Of a stretch of 64,000 nucleotides of DNA, positions 56,963 through 64,000 are shown piece after piece; the stretch's first letter is position 1, and every line of letters begins with the position of its first letter. Made by a program: the position numbers and the translations under genes. The DNA lies in assembly GCF_003058225.1 (NCBI RefSeq), contig NZ_QBUG01000012.1:62001-126000 (forward strand), written 5' to 3'. The DNA is from Promicromonospora sp. AC04. Lineage in GTDB: Bacteria > Actinomycetota > Actinomycetes > Actinomycetales > Cellulomonadaceae. The notes under the pieces were generated by a model. It saw only the letters and a program-made list of their open reading frames with translations, did not search any database and was not told the origin of the DNA.

Positions 56963-59437
56963 GTGCCACAAGAACCGCAGCCCCTCTTCCGGGACCCCTC
57001 CGCGCCGCTCGCCGACCGGGCCCGTGACCTCCTGGAGCACCTCACCCCCGACGAGCGGCTGAGCCTGCTGCACCAGCACCAGCCTGCGGTCGAGCGCCTC
57101 GGCCTCGCCGCCTTCCACACCGGCGCCGAGGCGCTGCACGGCGTCGCGTGGCTCGGCCGCGCCACGGTGCTGCCGCAACCCGTCGGGCTGGGCGCCACGT
57201 GGGACACCGGCCTGCTCCGCCGGCTCGGCGACCTGGTCGCCACGGAGCTGAGGGCCAAGCACGCCGAGGACCCGGCCGTCTCCCTGAACGTCTGGGCGCC
57301 GGTCGTGAACCCGCTGCGGCACCCCGCCTGGGGGCGCGGCGAGGAGGGGTACAGCGAGGAGCCACGGCTGGTGTCCCAGCTCGCCACGGCGTACTGCGGC
57401 GGGCTGCGCGGGGACCACCCGACGGTCTGGAAGACGGTGCCCGCCCTCAAGCACTTCCTCGGGTACGGGAACGAGACGGACCGCTCGGCGACGTCGTCGA
57501 ACCTGTCCGAGCGGACCCTGCACGAGTACGAGCTGCCCGCCTACCGCGGCCCGATCGAGGCGGGGGTGGCGGGCGCGGTGATGCCGTCGTACAACCTGGT
57601 CAACGGGGTTCCGGCGCACACGTCCGGCGACCTGCTCGCCGAGCTGCGCTCGTGGGCGCCGGGCTCGGTGGCCGTCGTGTCCGACGCCGGCGCGCCCACC
57701 TTCCTCATGACCATCCAGCGGGCGTTCGCCTCCCACGCCGAGGCGCACGCGGCGGCCGTGCACGCGGGACTGGACTCGTTCACGGACAACAACACCGACC
57801 CGTCGATCACGCTGGACCGGCTGCGCGAGGCCCTGGACGCGGGCCTGCTGACGCGGGACGACGTCGACGTCGCCGCGCTGCGGCTGCTGGAGCTGCGGCT
57901 CCGCACGGGCGAGCTCGACGGGGCCGCGGACCCGTACGCGAGCATCGGCCCCGACGCCATCGACCTGCCCGAGCACCGGGCGCTGGCCCGCGAGGCGGCG
58001 GCGAAGTCCGTGGTGCTGCTGCGCAACGACGGGACGCTGCCGCTGGCCGCGCCCGAGCGCGTCGCGATCGTCGGGCCGCTGGCCGACCGGGTCCTCACCG
58101 ACTGGTACTCCGGCACCCCGCCGTACACCGTCTCCCTGGCCCGCGCGGTCGCGGACCGGTATCCCGACGCCGTGGTCGAGGTCGCCGACGGCGCGGACCG
58201 GGTGGCGCTGCGCGCCACGTCGTCCGGCAGGTACGTGACGGTCACCGCCGACGGCGAGGTCACCGTCTCGGCGGCCGACGCCGGCGCGGAGACCCACCTC
58301 GACGTCACGGACTGGGGCGACGGCGTGCTCACGCTCCGCTCGGTCGCCTCGGGCCGCCTCCTGACGGGCGCGGGCTGGATCCTGCGGGCCGACGCCGAGC
58401 GGGTCGGCGGCTGGGTGGTGCAGGAGTCGTTCCGGCGGCACCACCACGCCGACGGGACGTGGTCGCTGTGGCACGTCGCGAGCGGGAGGTGGCTGCGGGT
58501 GCAGCTCGGATCAGGGCTGCTGGCGGCCGACGGCACGCGGCTCGCGGACGCCGAGCGGTTCGCGTGGCGCACCGTCGTCTCGGGGCACGCCGAGGTGGCG
58601 CGGGCGGCGTCGGGCGCCGATGTGGTGCTCGTGGCCGTCGGCAACGACCCGCACCTCGGCGGGCGCGAGACGGAGGACCGGACGTCCCTCCTGCTGCCGG
58701 GCTCGATGGCCGAGATCTGGCGCGTGGCGCGCGAGGCGTGCCCGGCGGCGGTGCTGGTGGTGACGTCGTCGTACCCGTACGTGCTGGGGCCGGGGCTGCC
58801 CGGGGCCGGCGACGCGCCCGGCGCGCTCGTCTGGGCGGCGCACGGCGGGCAGGAGGTCGGGAACGGGCTGGTGGACGTCCTGTCCGGCGACGCCGAGCCG
58901 TACGGGCGGCTGGCACAGACGTGGCCCGCGACGGAGGCGCAGGCCGGCGACCTGTTCGACTACGACGTCGCCCGCCAGGGCGTCACCTACCGGCACCTGG
59001 CGGGCGAGCCCGCGTACTGGTTCGGCCACGGGCTGAGCTACACGACGGTCGGGTACGAGGGGCTGCGGCTGGTGGGCGACGGCGGAGCCGCGGGGTCCCC
59101 GCGGCGCGCGGTGCGCGGAACGCCGCTCGGCGAGGGCGGCGCCATCAGCGCCGTCGTCGCGGTGCGCAACTCCGGGGACCGGCCCGTGGACGAGCTCGTC
59201 GCCGTGCACGGCCTGTCCCCCGACCTGCCGGTGCCCGCGGCCCGACGGCAGCTGCTCGGGCACGCCCGCGTGCGGCTCGCGCCGGGCGCGTCGGCCGAGG
59301 TGACGGTCCCGCTGGACCTGGGTGCGCTCGCCGTCCGGCACGACGGCGCCATGGTGCTGCAGCCCGGAACGTACGTGGTCGCTTCCGGGCCGTCCGCCGG
59401 GGACCTGCGGGTGCGGGCTGACCTGGTCGTCGAGTGA
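56963..59437 (+). CDS. GH3 beta-glycosidase with beta-trefoil-like insert
   Basis: An 824-residue family 3 glycosidase without a signal peptide, so it is cytoplasmic. The N-terminal barrel has NVWAPVVNPLRHPAWGRGEEGYSE and KHFLGYGNETDRS; the nucleophile is Asp241 in VAVVSDAGAP. The alpha/beta sandwich (KSVVLLRNDGTLPLAAP, GNDPHLGGRETEDR) is interrupted by about 125 residues (about 410-535) with repeated LRATSSGRYVTV/LRSVASGRLLTG/LWHVASGRWLRV units, the look of a fascin/ricin-type beta-trefoil. A fibronectin III-like domain ends the protein. The sugar specificity is unknown. GTG 56963 follows CAGGAG. Divergent from the LplB/LplC importer and probably co-regulated. Confidence 0.92.
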   Translation: MPQEPQPLFRDPSAPLADRARDLLEHLTPDERLSLLHQHQPAVERLGLAAFHTGAEALHGVAWLGRATVLPQPVGLGATWDTGLLRRLGDLVATELRAKHAEDPAVSLNVWAPVVNPLRHPAWGRGEEGYSEEPRLVSQLATAYCGGLRGDHPTVWKTVPALKHFLGYGNETDRSATSSNLSERTLHEYELPAYRGPIEAGVAGAVMPSYNLVNGVPAHTSGDLLAELRSWAPGSVAVVSDAGAPTFLMTIQRAFASHAEAHAAAVHAGLDSFTDNNTDPSITLDRLREALDAGLLTRDDVDVAALRLLELRLRTGELDGAADPYASIGPDAIDLPEHRALAREAAAKSVVLLRNDGTLPLAAPERVAIVGPLADRVLTDWYSGTPPYTVSLARAVADRYPDAVVEVADGADRVALRATSSGRYVTVTADGEVTVSAADAGAETHLDVTDWGDGVLTLRSVASGRLLTGAGWILRADAERVGGWVVQESFRRHHHADGTWSLWHVASGRWLRVQLGSGLLAADGTRLADAERFAWRTVVSGHAEVARAASGADVVLVAVGNDPHLGGRETEDRTSLLLPGSMAEIWRVAREACPAAVLVVTSSYPYVLGPGLPGAGDAPGALVWAAHGGQEVGNGLVDVLSGDAEPYGRLAQTWPATEAQAGDLFDYDVARQGVTYRHLAGEPAYWFGHGLSYTTVGYEGLRLVGDGGAAGSPRRAVRGTPLGEGGAISAVVAVRNSGDRPVDELVAVHGLSPDLPVPAARRQLLGHARVRLAPGASAEVTVPLDLGALAVRHDGAMVLQPGTYVVASGPSAGDLRVRADLVVE

Positions 59438-59438
59438 G

Positions 59439-60098
59439 CTACGCGTGCTCCGCGTGCTCCCGGTCGAGGATCGCGTAGACCACCTCGTTCGCCCAGACGC
59501 CGTCGCGCAGGTCGTTCTCCAGGAGGCGGGCCTCCTGGCGCATGCCGAGCCGCTCGGCCACGCGGACCGAGGCGAGGTTCTCCTCGTCGATGCGCGCGTA
59601 CACGCGGTGGAAGCCGTACGCCGCGAAGGCGAGCCCGAGGGTGGCGCGGGCGGCCTCCGTGGCCAGCCCGCGCCCGCCGACGTCGGGGTGCATGGCGTAG
59701 CCGAGCTCGGCCTGTCGCGGGCCGGCGGCCCACTTGAGCAGCGTCTCGCCGATGACGTCGCCGTCGGCCTCGACCGCCAGCACCAGCACGTCACCCGGCT
59801 CCTCGAAGGGGGCGCTCGACCAGGTACGGAGCTTGACCTCCGCCGTCGCCACGTCCCACGGGGGCTGGTACATGTACCGCACCACGTCGGGGCGCGAACG
59901 CCAGGCGAAGAACGCGTCGGCGTCGTCCGGGGAGACCGGGCGGAGCGTGAGGCGCTCGGTGACCACCGGCCACGCGGGGTCCGCGTGATCGGGCGCGGCG
60001 GATCGAGCAGGGGAGCCGGGGACGGAAGCGGGCGCGGCGGGTCCAGGAGGAGAGGAGGTGGGCGCGGCGGGCTCAGGGGCCGGGGCGGAAGAGGGCAC
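59439..60098 (-). CDS. GNAT acetyltransferase, RimJ/RimL-like
   Basis: A 219-residue acetyltransferase. About 45 Pro/Ala/Ser-rich residues precede the GNAT domain, which starts at VTERLTLRPVSPDDADAFFAWR. The acetyl-CoA loop is DVGGRGLATEAARATLGLAF, with ASVRVAERLGMRQEARL near the end. The substrate could be a protein N-terminus or a small amine. GTG 60098 gives the long tail; a TACGGT hexamer exactly 6 nt upstream supports this leaderless start despite the low-complexity N-terminus. Its stop is one base from the GH3 stop (convergent). Confidence 0.88.
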   Translation of the reverse strand: MPSSAPAPEPAAPTSSPPGPAAPASVPGSPARSAAPDHADPAWPVVTERLTLRPVSPDDADAFFAWRSRPDVVRYMYQPPWDVATAEVKLRTWSSAPFEEPGDVLVLAVEADGDVIGETLLKWAAGPRQAELGYAMHPDVGGRGLATEAARATLGLAFAAYGFHRVYARIDEENLASVRVAERLGMRQEARLLENDLRDGVWANEVVYAILDREHAEHA

Positions 60099-60104
60099 GG
60101 TCCG

Positions 60105-60110
60105 ACCGTA
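60105..60110 (-). promoter_or_regulatory. Putative -10 of leaderless GNAT gene
   Basis: TACGGT on the minus strand with 6 nt to the GTG at 60098. Confidence 0.45.
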
Positions 60111-60186
60111 GCGCCCGGGATGAGGAATGCCACAGGAAATGCGGTGGTATTGCCGCTCGGCGAAACGCCGACGTCGACCGCGCGGC

Positions 60187-60807
60187 TCAGCGCGCCTCGA
60201 ACGCGACGCTCTCCCAGCCGGCCGGCACCTCGCGGGGCTGCCACGACGCGTCGGGCGTCCAGTCGGCCCAGGCCTTGTCCCACCAGAGCTCGCCGGCGTC
60301 GAGCAGACCGGCTATCCGGTCGCCCTCCGCGCGGATCTGGTCCATCCGGCCGGGGTAGCGCGCCGGCCCGGTCTCCTCGAACTCGACGACGTCCTTGAAC
60401 TCGTAGGTCTCGGCGTCGGCCGCCCACCAGACGTCGAGCTCGTGGTCGAGCGTGTCGAACCCGATCGGCGTGCGCCGGGGCGCGTCCTCCAGGTTGAAGT
60501 ACCAGCCCTGGAACGCGCGCTCGGGGCCGTCCCAGAACAGGAAGAGGGAGTGCTCCACCCCGGTCCAGTGCAGGTCGAGCCGCCCGTGGCCGCGCCAGGC
60601 GGTGCTGCCCGCGAGCTTCCACGGGTGCTCCCCCACGGGGAACGTGCCCGTCTCCGGGTACACCAGCGGCGTGCCGCCGGGCGTGTAGGTGACGAGCAGG
60701 TCGCCGTCGTCCTGGACGCAGACCTGCGGGATCGCGATCCACGGCTCGCCCCGCATGATCTCGCGGCGCACTACCGTCTGACCGGGCTGGAACACGGGAG
60801 ACGTCAT
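60187..60807 (-). CDS. DUF402 (FomD-like) protein
   Basis: A 206-residue soluble protein of the DUF402 family, which includes FomD and the Ntdp nucleoside di-/triphosphatases. The beta-barrel half has VVRREIMRGEPWIAIPQVCVQDDGDLLVTY. The carboxylate-rich metal site is in GWYFNLEDAPRRTPIGFDTLDHELDVWWAAD and the following DVVEFEE. Phosphohydrolase activity is plausible but not shown. The tail includes a Trp-rich LWWDKAWADWTPDASWQP. ATG 60807 is preceded by TAGCGT at 7 nt and no ribosome site (leaderless). It lies 24 bp after nagA in the same direction. Confidence 0.85.
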   Translation of the reverse strand: MTSPVFQPGQTVVRREIMRGEPWIAIPQVCVQDDGDLLVTYTPGGTPLVYPETGTFPVGEHPWKLAGSTAWRGHGRLDLHWTGVEHSLFLFWDGPERAFQGWYFNLEDAPRRTPIGFDTLDHELDVWWAADAETYEFKDVVEFEETGPARYPGRMDQIRAEGDRIAGLLDAGELWWDKAWADWTPDASWQPREVPAGWESVAFEAR

Positions 60808-60814
60808 GCCGGGA

Positions 60815-60820
60815 ACGCTA
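60815..60820 (-). promoter_or_regulatory. Putative -10 of leaderless DUF402 gene
   Basis: TAGCGT on the minus strand, 7 nt before the ATG at 60807. The element lies in the short spacer just after the nagA stop codon. Confidence 0.45.
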
Positions 60821-60831
60821 ACAGCGGCTCG

Positions 60832-62109
60832 TTACGTGCCGGCGACATCGACGTTTACACCGTGGCGCAGCACGCGGACCGGGCGCAGGTCCGCGTCGGT
60901 GACCAGGACGTCGGCGCGGGCGCCGGGCTCCAGGCTGCCGACCTCCCCGGTGAGCCCCAGTACCCGGGCGGGCACGGAGGTCGCGGAGCGGACGGCGTCG
61001 ACCAGGGGCACGCCCCCGGCCACGGCGCAGCGCACGACGTCGATCAGGTGCGCGGTGCCGCCGGCGATCGGCCCCTCTCCCCCGGCGTCCTCCGCCGTGC
61101 CGCCCGCCGTGGCGACCCGCGCGACGCCGTCGTGCACCACCACCGACATGGGGCCCAGCTCGTAGCGGCCGTCGGCCACGCCGGCCGCCGCCATCGCGTC
61201 GGTCACGAGCAGCACGTGGTCCGAGCCCACCATGTCGAACACCGAGCGGACGGTCGCCGCGTCGAGGTGGACGCCGTCGCCGATCAGCTCCACGACCATG
61301 TCGCCGCGGGCCGCCGCGGCGAGGCACGCCGCGATGGGTCCGGGCTTGCGGTGGTGCAGGGGGCGCATGCCGTTGAACAGGTGGGTGGCCGTCATCGGCC
61401 CGAGCGCCCTGCCCGCGGCGCGCGGGGCCGTCGCGCGCAGTGCCGCGGTGACCTGCTCGATCAGCGCCTCGGCCTGCTCGGTGGTGCCGTCGGTGTGGCC
61501 CAGGGAGGGCAGCACGCCCGCCTCGATCAGCGCCTCGGCGACGCCGCCGGGGCCGGTCACGCCGGGCACCTCCGGGGCGATGGTCATGGTGCGCAGGTAC
61601 CCGCGGGCGGCCTTCGTCAGGTCCCGCACCAGGTCGACGCTGCCTTCTTGCAGGTCAGCCGGGTTGTGTGCGCCGCGGCGGCGGTACGAGAGGAACGGCC
61701 CCTCCGCGTGCAGGCCCTCGATCTCCCCGGCCACGGCGAGCTCGGCCAGCACCGCTGCCCGGCTCAGCAGCACCTCCGGCTGCGCGGTCACGAGCGACGC
61801 GAGCAGGGTGGTGGTGCCGTGGCGGCGGTGCTCGAGCACGCCCGCCATCGCCTCCTCGGCCGAGGCCACGTCCGGGAACGAGACGCCGCCCCCGCCGTGG
61901 TTGTGCAGGTCCACGAGGCCCGGCAGCACGTACGTCTCGGGGGCGGGCGGCATCTGTTCGACGGCGGGGCCGTAGCCGGTCGCCACGGCCTCGGACAGGG
62001 AGCCGGCGAAGGTGACACGACCACCCGAGGCGACGACGACGCCGTCGTCCACCACTGCGGAGGGCTGGACCAGGCGACCGCGCACCACGAAAGCACCGGA
62101 ATCAGTCAT
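60832..62109 (-). CDS. nagA: N-acetylglucosamine-6-phosphate deacetylase
   Basis: A 425-residue amidohydrolase that removes the acetyl group from GlcNAc-6-P, producing glucosamine-6-P for nagB or glmS. The metal-binding LVDLHNHGGGG, the catalytic-site GLHAEGPFLS, SLGHTDGT, THLFNGMRPLHHR, ELIGDGVHLD and the general-base Asp in LLVTDAMAAAG are all present. It is divergent from a sugar-binding protein gene, with operator copies between them. This suggests amino-sugar or wall-recycling substrates, though the importer's substrate may be unrelated. ATG 62109. Confidence 0.94.
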   Translation of the reverse strand: MTDSGAFVVRGRLVQPSAVVDDGVVVASGGRVTFAGSLSEAVATGYGPAVEQMPPAPETYVLPGLVDLHNHGGGGVSFPDVASAEEAMAGVLEHRRHGTTTLLASLVTAQPEVLLSRAAVLAELAVAGEIEGLHAEGPFLSYRRRGAHNPADLQEGSVDLVRDLTKAARGYLRTMTIAPEVPGVTGPGGVAEALIEAGVLPSLGHTDGTTEQAEALIEQVTAALRATAPRAAGRALGPMTATHLFNGMRPLHHRKPGPIAACLAAAARGDMVVELIGDGVHLDAATVRSVFDMVGSDHVLLVTDAMAAAGVADGRYELGPMSVVVHDGVARVATAGGTAEDAGGEGPIAGGTAHLIDVVRCAVAGGVPLVDAVRSATSVPARVLGLTGEVGSLEPGARADVLVTDADLRPVRVLRHGVNVDVAGT

Positions 62110-62196
62110 GCGGACATCCTGCCAGGGTTACGCCCGGCGTCCGTCTCCGCGACGTACAGCGGTCCGACTCCCGCCCGGTGGCATCCGTGCTGGCTG

Positions 62197-62210
62197 CGCA
62201 ACCGCTTCGA
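62197..62210. promoter_or_regulatory. Degenerate LacI-type operator O6
   Basis: CGCAACCGCTTCGA keeps the right half of the operator (CGCTTCGA) but only part of the left. It is on the nagA side of the divergent region, 87 bp before the nagA start. Confidence 0.35.
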
Positions 62211-62287
62211 CATTTGATGCCCTGCGAGGAGCCGGTCGAACCAGAGGCCGACGTCGACGCCTCTGCACTGCCCTGCCAGGACGGTCC

Positions 62288-62317
62288 TTGACAGCCCGCT
62301 TTGCGGCTGGCAATGAT
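62288..62317 (+). promoter_or_regulatory. Promoter of third sugar importer
   Basis: TTGACA (62288-62293), an 18-bp spacer and AATGAT (62312-62317), followed by the operator O5 at about +7 to +20. Confidence 0.6.
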
Positions 62318-62329
62318 GCTACCTATTCA

Positions 62330-62343
62330 TCGAAGCGCTTCGC
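62330..62343. promoter_or_regulatory. LacI-type operator O5
   Basis: TCGAAGCGCTTCGC, with a 12-bp perfect palindrome CGAAGCGCTTCG (62331-62342). It lies immediately downstream of the TTGACA promoter, a classical roadblock position. Confidence 0.7.
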
Positions 62344-62384
62344 ACAGCCGCGGAGGCGTTCACCGCACGTCAAGGAAGATGTGA

Positions 62385-63692
62385 ATGATGCGTAAGCCCA
62401 TCCCGGTCGTTGCCACGCTCTCCGCCGTCGCCCTCACCCTCGCAGCGTGCTCCTCGGGCTCCGGCTCCGGAGGCGACGACACCGAGGCCGACGGCCCGAT
62501 CACCCTCGACTACTGGGCATGGGGCACCGCGCAGCAGCCCATGGTGGACGCGTGGAACGCCGCCCACCCCGACATCCAGGTCAAGCGGACCGACGCAGGC
62601 GGCGGGACCGACTCGTCGGCCAAGCTCGTGACCGCGACACGTGCGGACAACGCCCCCGACGTCGCGCTCGTCGAGTACAACACCCTGCCGGCGATGATCG
62701 TGGCCGGTGTGGCCGCCGACATCTCCGAGCACGCCGACGGGCTGGAGAGCGAGTTCGCCCCGGGCGTGTGGAGCCAGTCCACGTTCGACGGCGCCACCTA
62801 CGGCGTGCCGCAGGACGCGGGCCCCCAGGCCCTGACCTACAACAAGGCGCGGTTCGACGAGCTCGGCATCGAGGTCCCCACCACCTGGGAGGAGTTCGCG
62901 AAGGCGGCGGAGAAGGTGCACGAGGCCGACCCCGACACCTACATCACGACGTTCGCCCCGGACGACTTCGGGAGCCTCGCCGCGTTCGCTCAGCAGGCCG
63001 GCGCGGAGTGGTGGTCGGTCGACGGCGACACCTGGACCGTGGACTTCGACGACCCCGCGACCGTCGCCGTCGTCGACTACTGGCAGGACCTCATCGACCG
63101 CGACCTCGTGTCCGCGGAGCCGCTGCTCACCCCCGAGTGGAACGCGAAGGTCAACGACGGCGAGGTGCTCTCGTGGCCGGCGGGCCTGTGGGCCGCGGGC
63201 GTGCTCTACGGCGTCGCCGAGGAGAGCGCGGGCGACTGGGCGATGGCGCCGCTCCCCGAGTGGGAGGAGGGCAACCCGGCCGTCGGGTTCCAGGGCGGGT
63301 CCGCGGTCGTGGTGACGACGTCCGCGGAGCACCCCGAGGCCGCCGCCGAGTTCGCCCGGTGGATGGGCACCGCCGAGGAGGCCTCGGCAGCGCAGATCGA
63401 GCAGGGCCAGTACCCGGCGTCGCTCAGCGGTCAGGAGCTGACCCTGGAGAGCGACCCGCCCCTGCTGATGCCGCAGCAGAAGGACTACTGGGAGACCGCC
63501 GCGGAGATCACCCGGACCACCGTCCCGGAGATCAGCTGGGGCCCCAACACCAACGTCGCGTCGAGCGCGTTCCAGGACGCGATGTCGAAGGCCGTCACGA
63601 ACGGCACCCCGCTGCGTGACGCCCTGACCGAGATCGAGGCCGAGGTGGTCGGCGACATGGAGACCGCGGGCTTCGAGGTCGCCAAGAAGTGA
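62385..63692 (+). CDS. Sugar-binding lipoprotein, family 1
   Basis: A 435-residue extracellular solute-binding protein. The signal peptide ends LTLAAC, followed by a Ser/Gly/Asp linker and the two-lobed fold (ITLDYWAWGTAQQPMVDAWNAAHPDIQVK, YGVPQDAGPQALTYNKARFDELGIEVPTTWEEF, and a C-terminal NTNVASSAFQDAMSKA). Two adjacent ATGs (62385 and 62388) follow AAGGAAGATGTGA. It is the receptor of a third importer, whose permease gene begins 53 bp downstream. Divergent from nagA, with an operator in between. Confidence 0.93.
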   Translation: MMRKPIPVVATLSAVALTLAACSSGSGSGGDDTEADGPITLDYWAWGTAQQPMVDAWNAAHPDIQVKRTDAGGGTDSSAKLVTATRADNAPDVALVEYNTLPAMIVAGVAADISEHADGLESEFAPGVWSQSTFDGATYGVPQDAGPQALTYNKARFDELGIEVPTTWEEFAKAAEKVHEADPDTYITTFAPDDFGSLAAFAQQAGAEWWSVDGDTWTVDFDDPATVAVVDYWQDLIDRDLVSAEPLLTPEWNAKVNDGEVLSWPAGLWAAGVLYGVAEESAGDWAMAPLPEWEEGNPAVGFQGGSAVVVTTSAEHPEAAAEFARWMGTAEEASAAQIEQGQYPASLSGQELTLESDPPLLMPQQKDYWETAAEITRTTVPEISWGPNTNVASSAFQDAMSKAVTNGTPLRDALTEIEAEVVGDMETAGFEVAKK

Positions 63693-63745
63693 CTTCCGGG
63701 CCGGCAGCGACGCCGGCACCAGGCCTCAAGAAGGAGCAACCAGTC

Positions 63746-64000
63746 ATGAGCGCTGCCACCGACGCGCCCGCGCCCGCGTATCGCCGCGTGCGCCGGCGCT
63801 GGGGAGCCCCGCTCCTCTTCCTCGCGCCCGCTGCGCTGCTGTTCGTCGCGTTCCTCGCGGTGCCGATCGGGTACGCGCTGTACCTGAGCTTCCGCGGGAT
63901 GCGCGTGACGGGCGGCGGCCCGTTCGGCCTCCGGCAGGAGACCTGGGTGGGGCTGGACAACTACGTCGCGGTGCTCACCGACCCCGAGCTCGTCGCGGGT
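63746..64000 (+). CDS. Sugar ABC transporter permease, MalF type (partial)
   Basis: The first 85 codons of a permease that runs off the right edge. ATG 63746 has AAGAAGGAGCAACCAGTC upstream. The basic N-terminus (AYRRVRRRWG) is followed by the first transmembrane helix (LLFLAPAALLFVAFLAVPIGYALYLSF) and the WVGLDNYVAVLTDPELVAG segment typical of MalF/UgpA-type permeases. It should form the channel for the binding protein encoded upstream. Confidence 0.88.
   Translation, partial: MSAATDAPAPAYRRVRRRWGAPLLFLAPAALLFVAFLAVPIGYALYLSFRGMRVTGGGPFGLRQETWVGLDNYVAVLTDPELVAG

Overview
The window is GC-rich, gene-dense chromosomal DNA. GTG and TTG starts, ATGA/GTGA stop-start overlaps and start codons lying 6-7 nt behind a TANNNT hexamer all point to an actinobacterium. 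The gene families (GlgE pathway, fdxA-dapC pair, nrdHIEF, FtsX-type exporters, several sugar ABC systems with cytoplasmic glycosidases) fit Micrococcales, probably a cellulolytic Promicromonosporaceae/Cellulomonadaceae relative. The placement is inference; no rRNA or other marker is in the window.

Layout. 1-8.9 kb: the 5' part of a peptide-binding lipoprotein gene, then a four-gene exporter operon (two ATPases, two very large FtsX-type permeases). 9-12.7 kb: citrate synthase, dapC-fdxA, a stand-alone SH3-like domain protein and a small P450-type ferredoxin. 12.7-23.2 kb: alpha-glucan phosphorylase divergent from glgE-treS-mak-glgB, a complete set for turning trehalose/maltose into branched alpha-glucan through maltose-1-phosphate. 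23.2-29.7 kb: a CXXC-less thioredoxin/TPR protein, an uncharacterised operon of one membrane protein and two paralogous lipoproteins, and a divergent DivIVA-like coiled-coil protein. 29.8-33.6 kb: two alpha/beta hydrolases, a small Cys/His protein, an FKBP lipoprotein and a phosphoribosyltransferase. 33.6-37.3 kb: a compact type III polyketide synthase cluster with the srsABC order (PKS, ICMT-like methyltransferase, flavoprotein) and a divergent UbiA prenyltransferase. 37.4-42.2 kb: a DUF4386 membrane protein behind two tandem operator-like palindromes, then nrdHIEF with two NrdR-box-like sites. 42.5-44.7 kb: a serine hydrolase and an unknown protein.

44.8-64 kb is a sugar-utilisation region. 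One operon encodes a sugar ABC importer plus GH31 alpha-xylosidase and GH1 beta-glucosidase, most simply a xyloglucan-oligosaccharide pathway. A LacI regulator separates it from a second, LplB/LplC-type importer that is divergent from a GH3 glycosidase with a beta-trefoil-like insert. After a GNAT acetyltransferase and a DUF402 protein come nagA and, divergently, a third importer that runs off the end. Six copies of a TCGAAGCGCTTCGA-like operator sit in the three control regions, so this is probably one LacI-type regulon.

No tRNA, rRNA, CRISPR array, transposase or phage gene was seen. The most unusual signals are long perfect or near-perfect intergenic palindromes (one of 64 bp with no loop), the membrane-protein/twin-lipoprotein operon, a 9-bp inverted repeat bracketing a lineage-type insert in glgE, and a tiny ORF tying a permease gene to the alpha-xylosidase gene.
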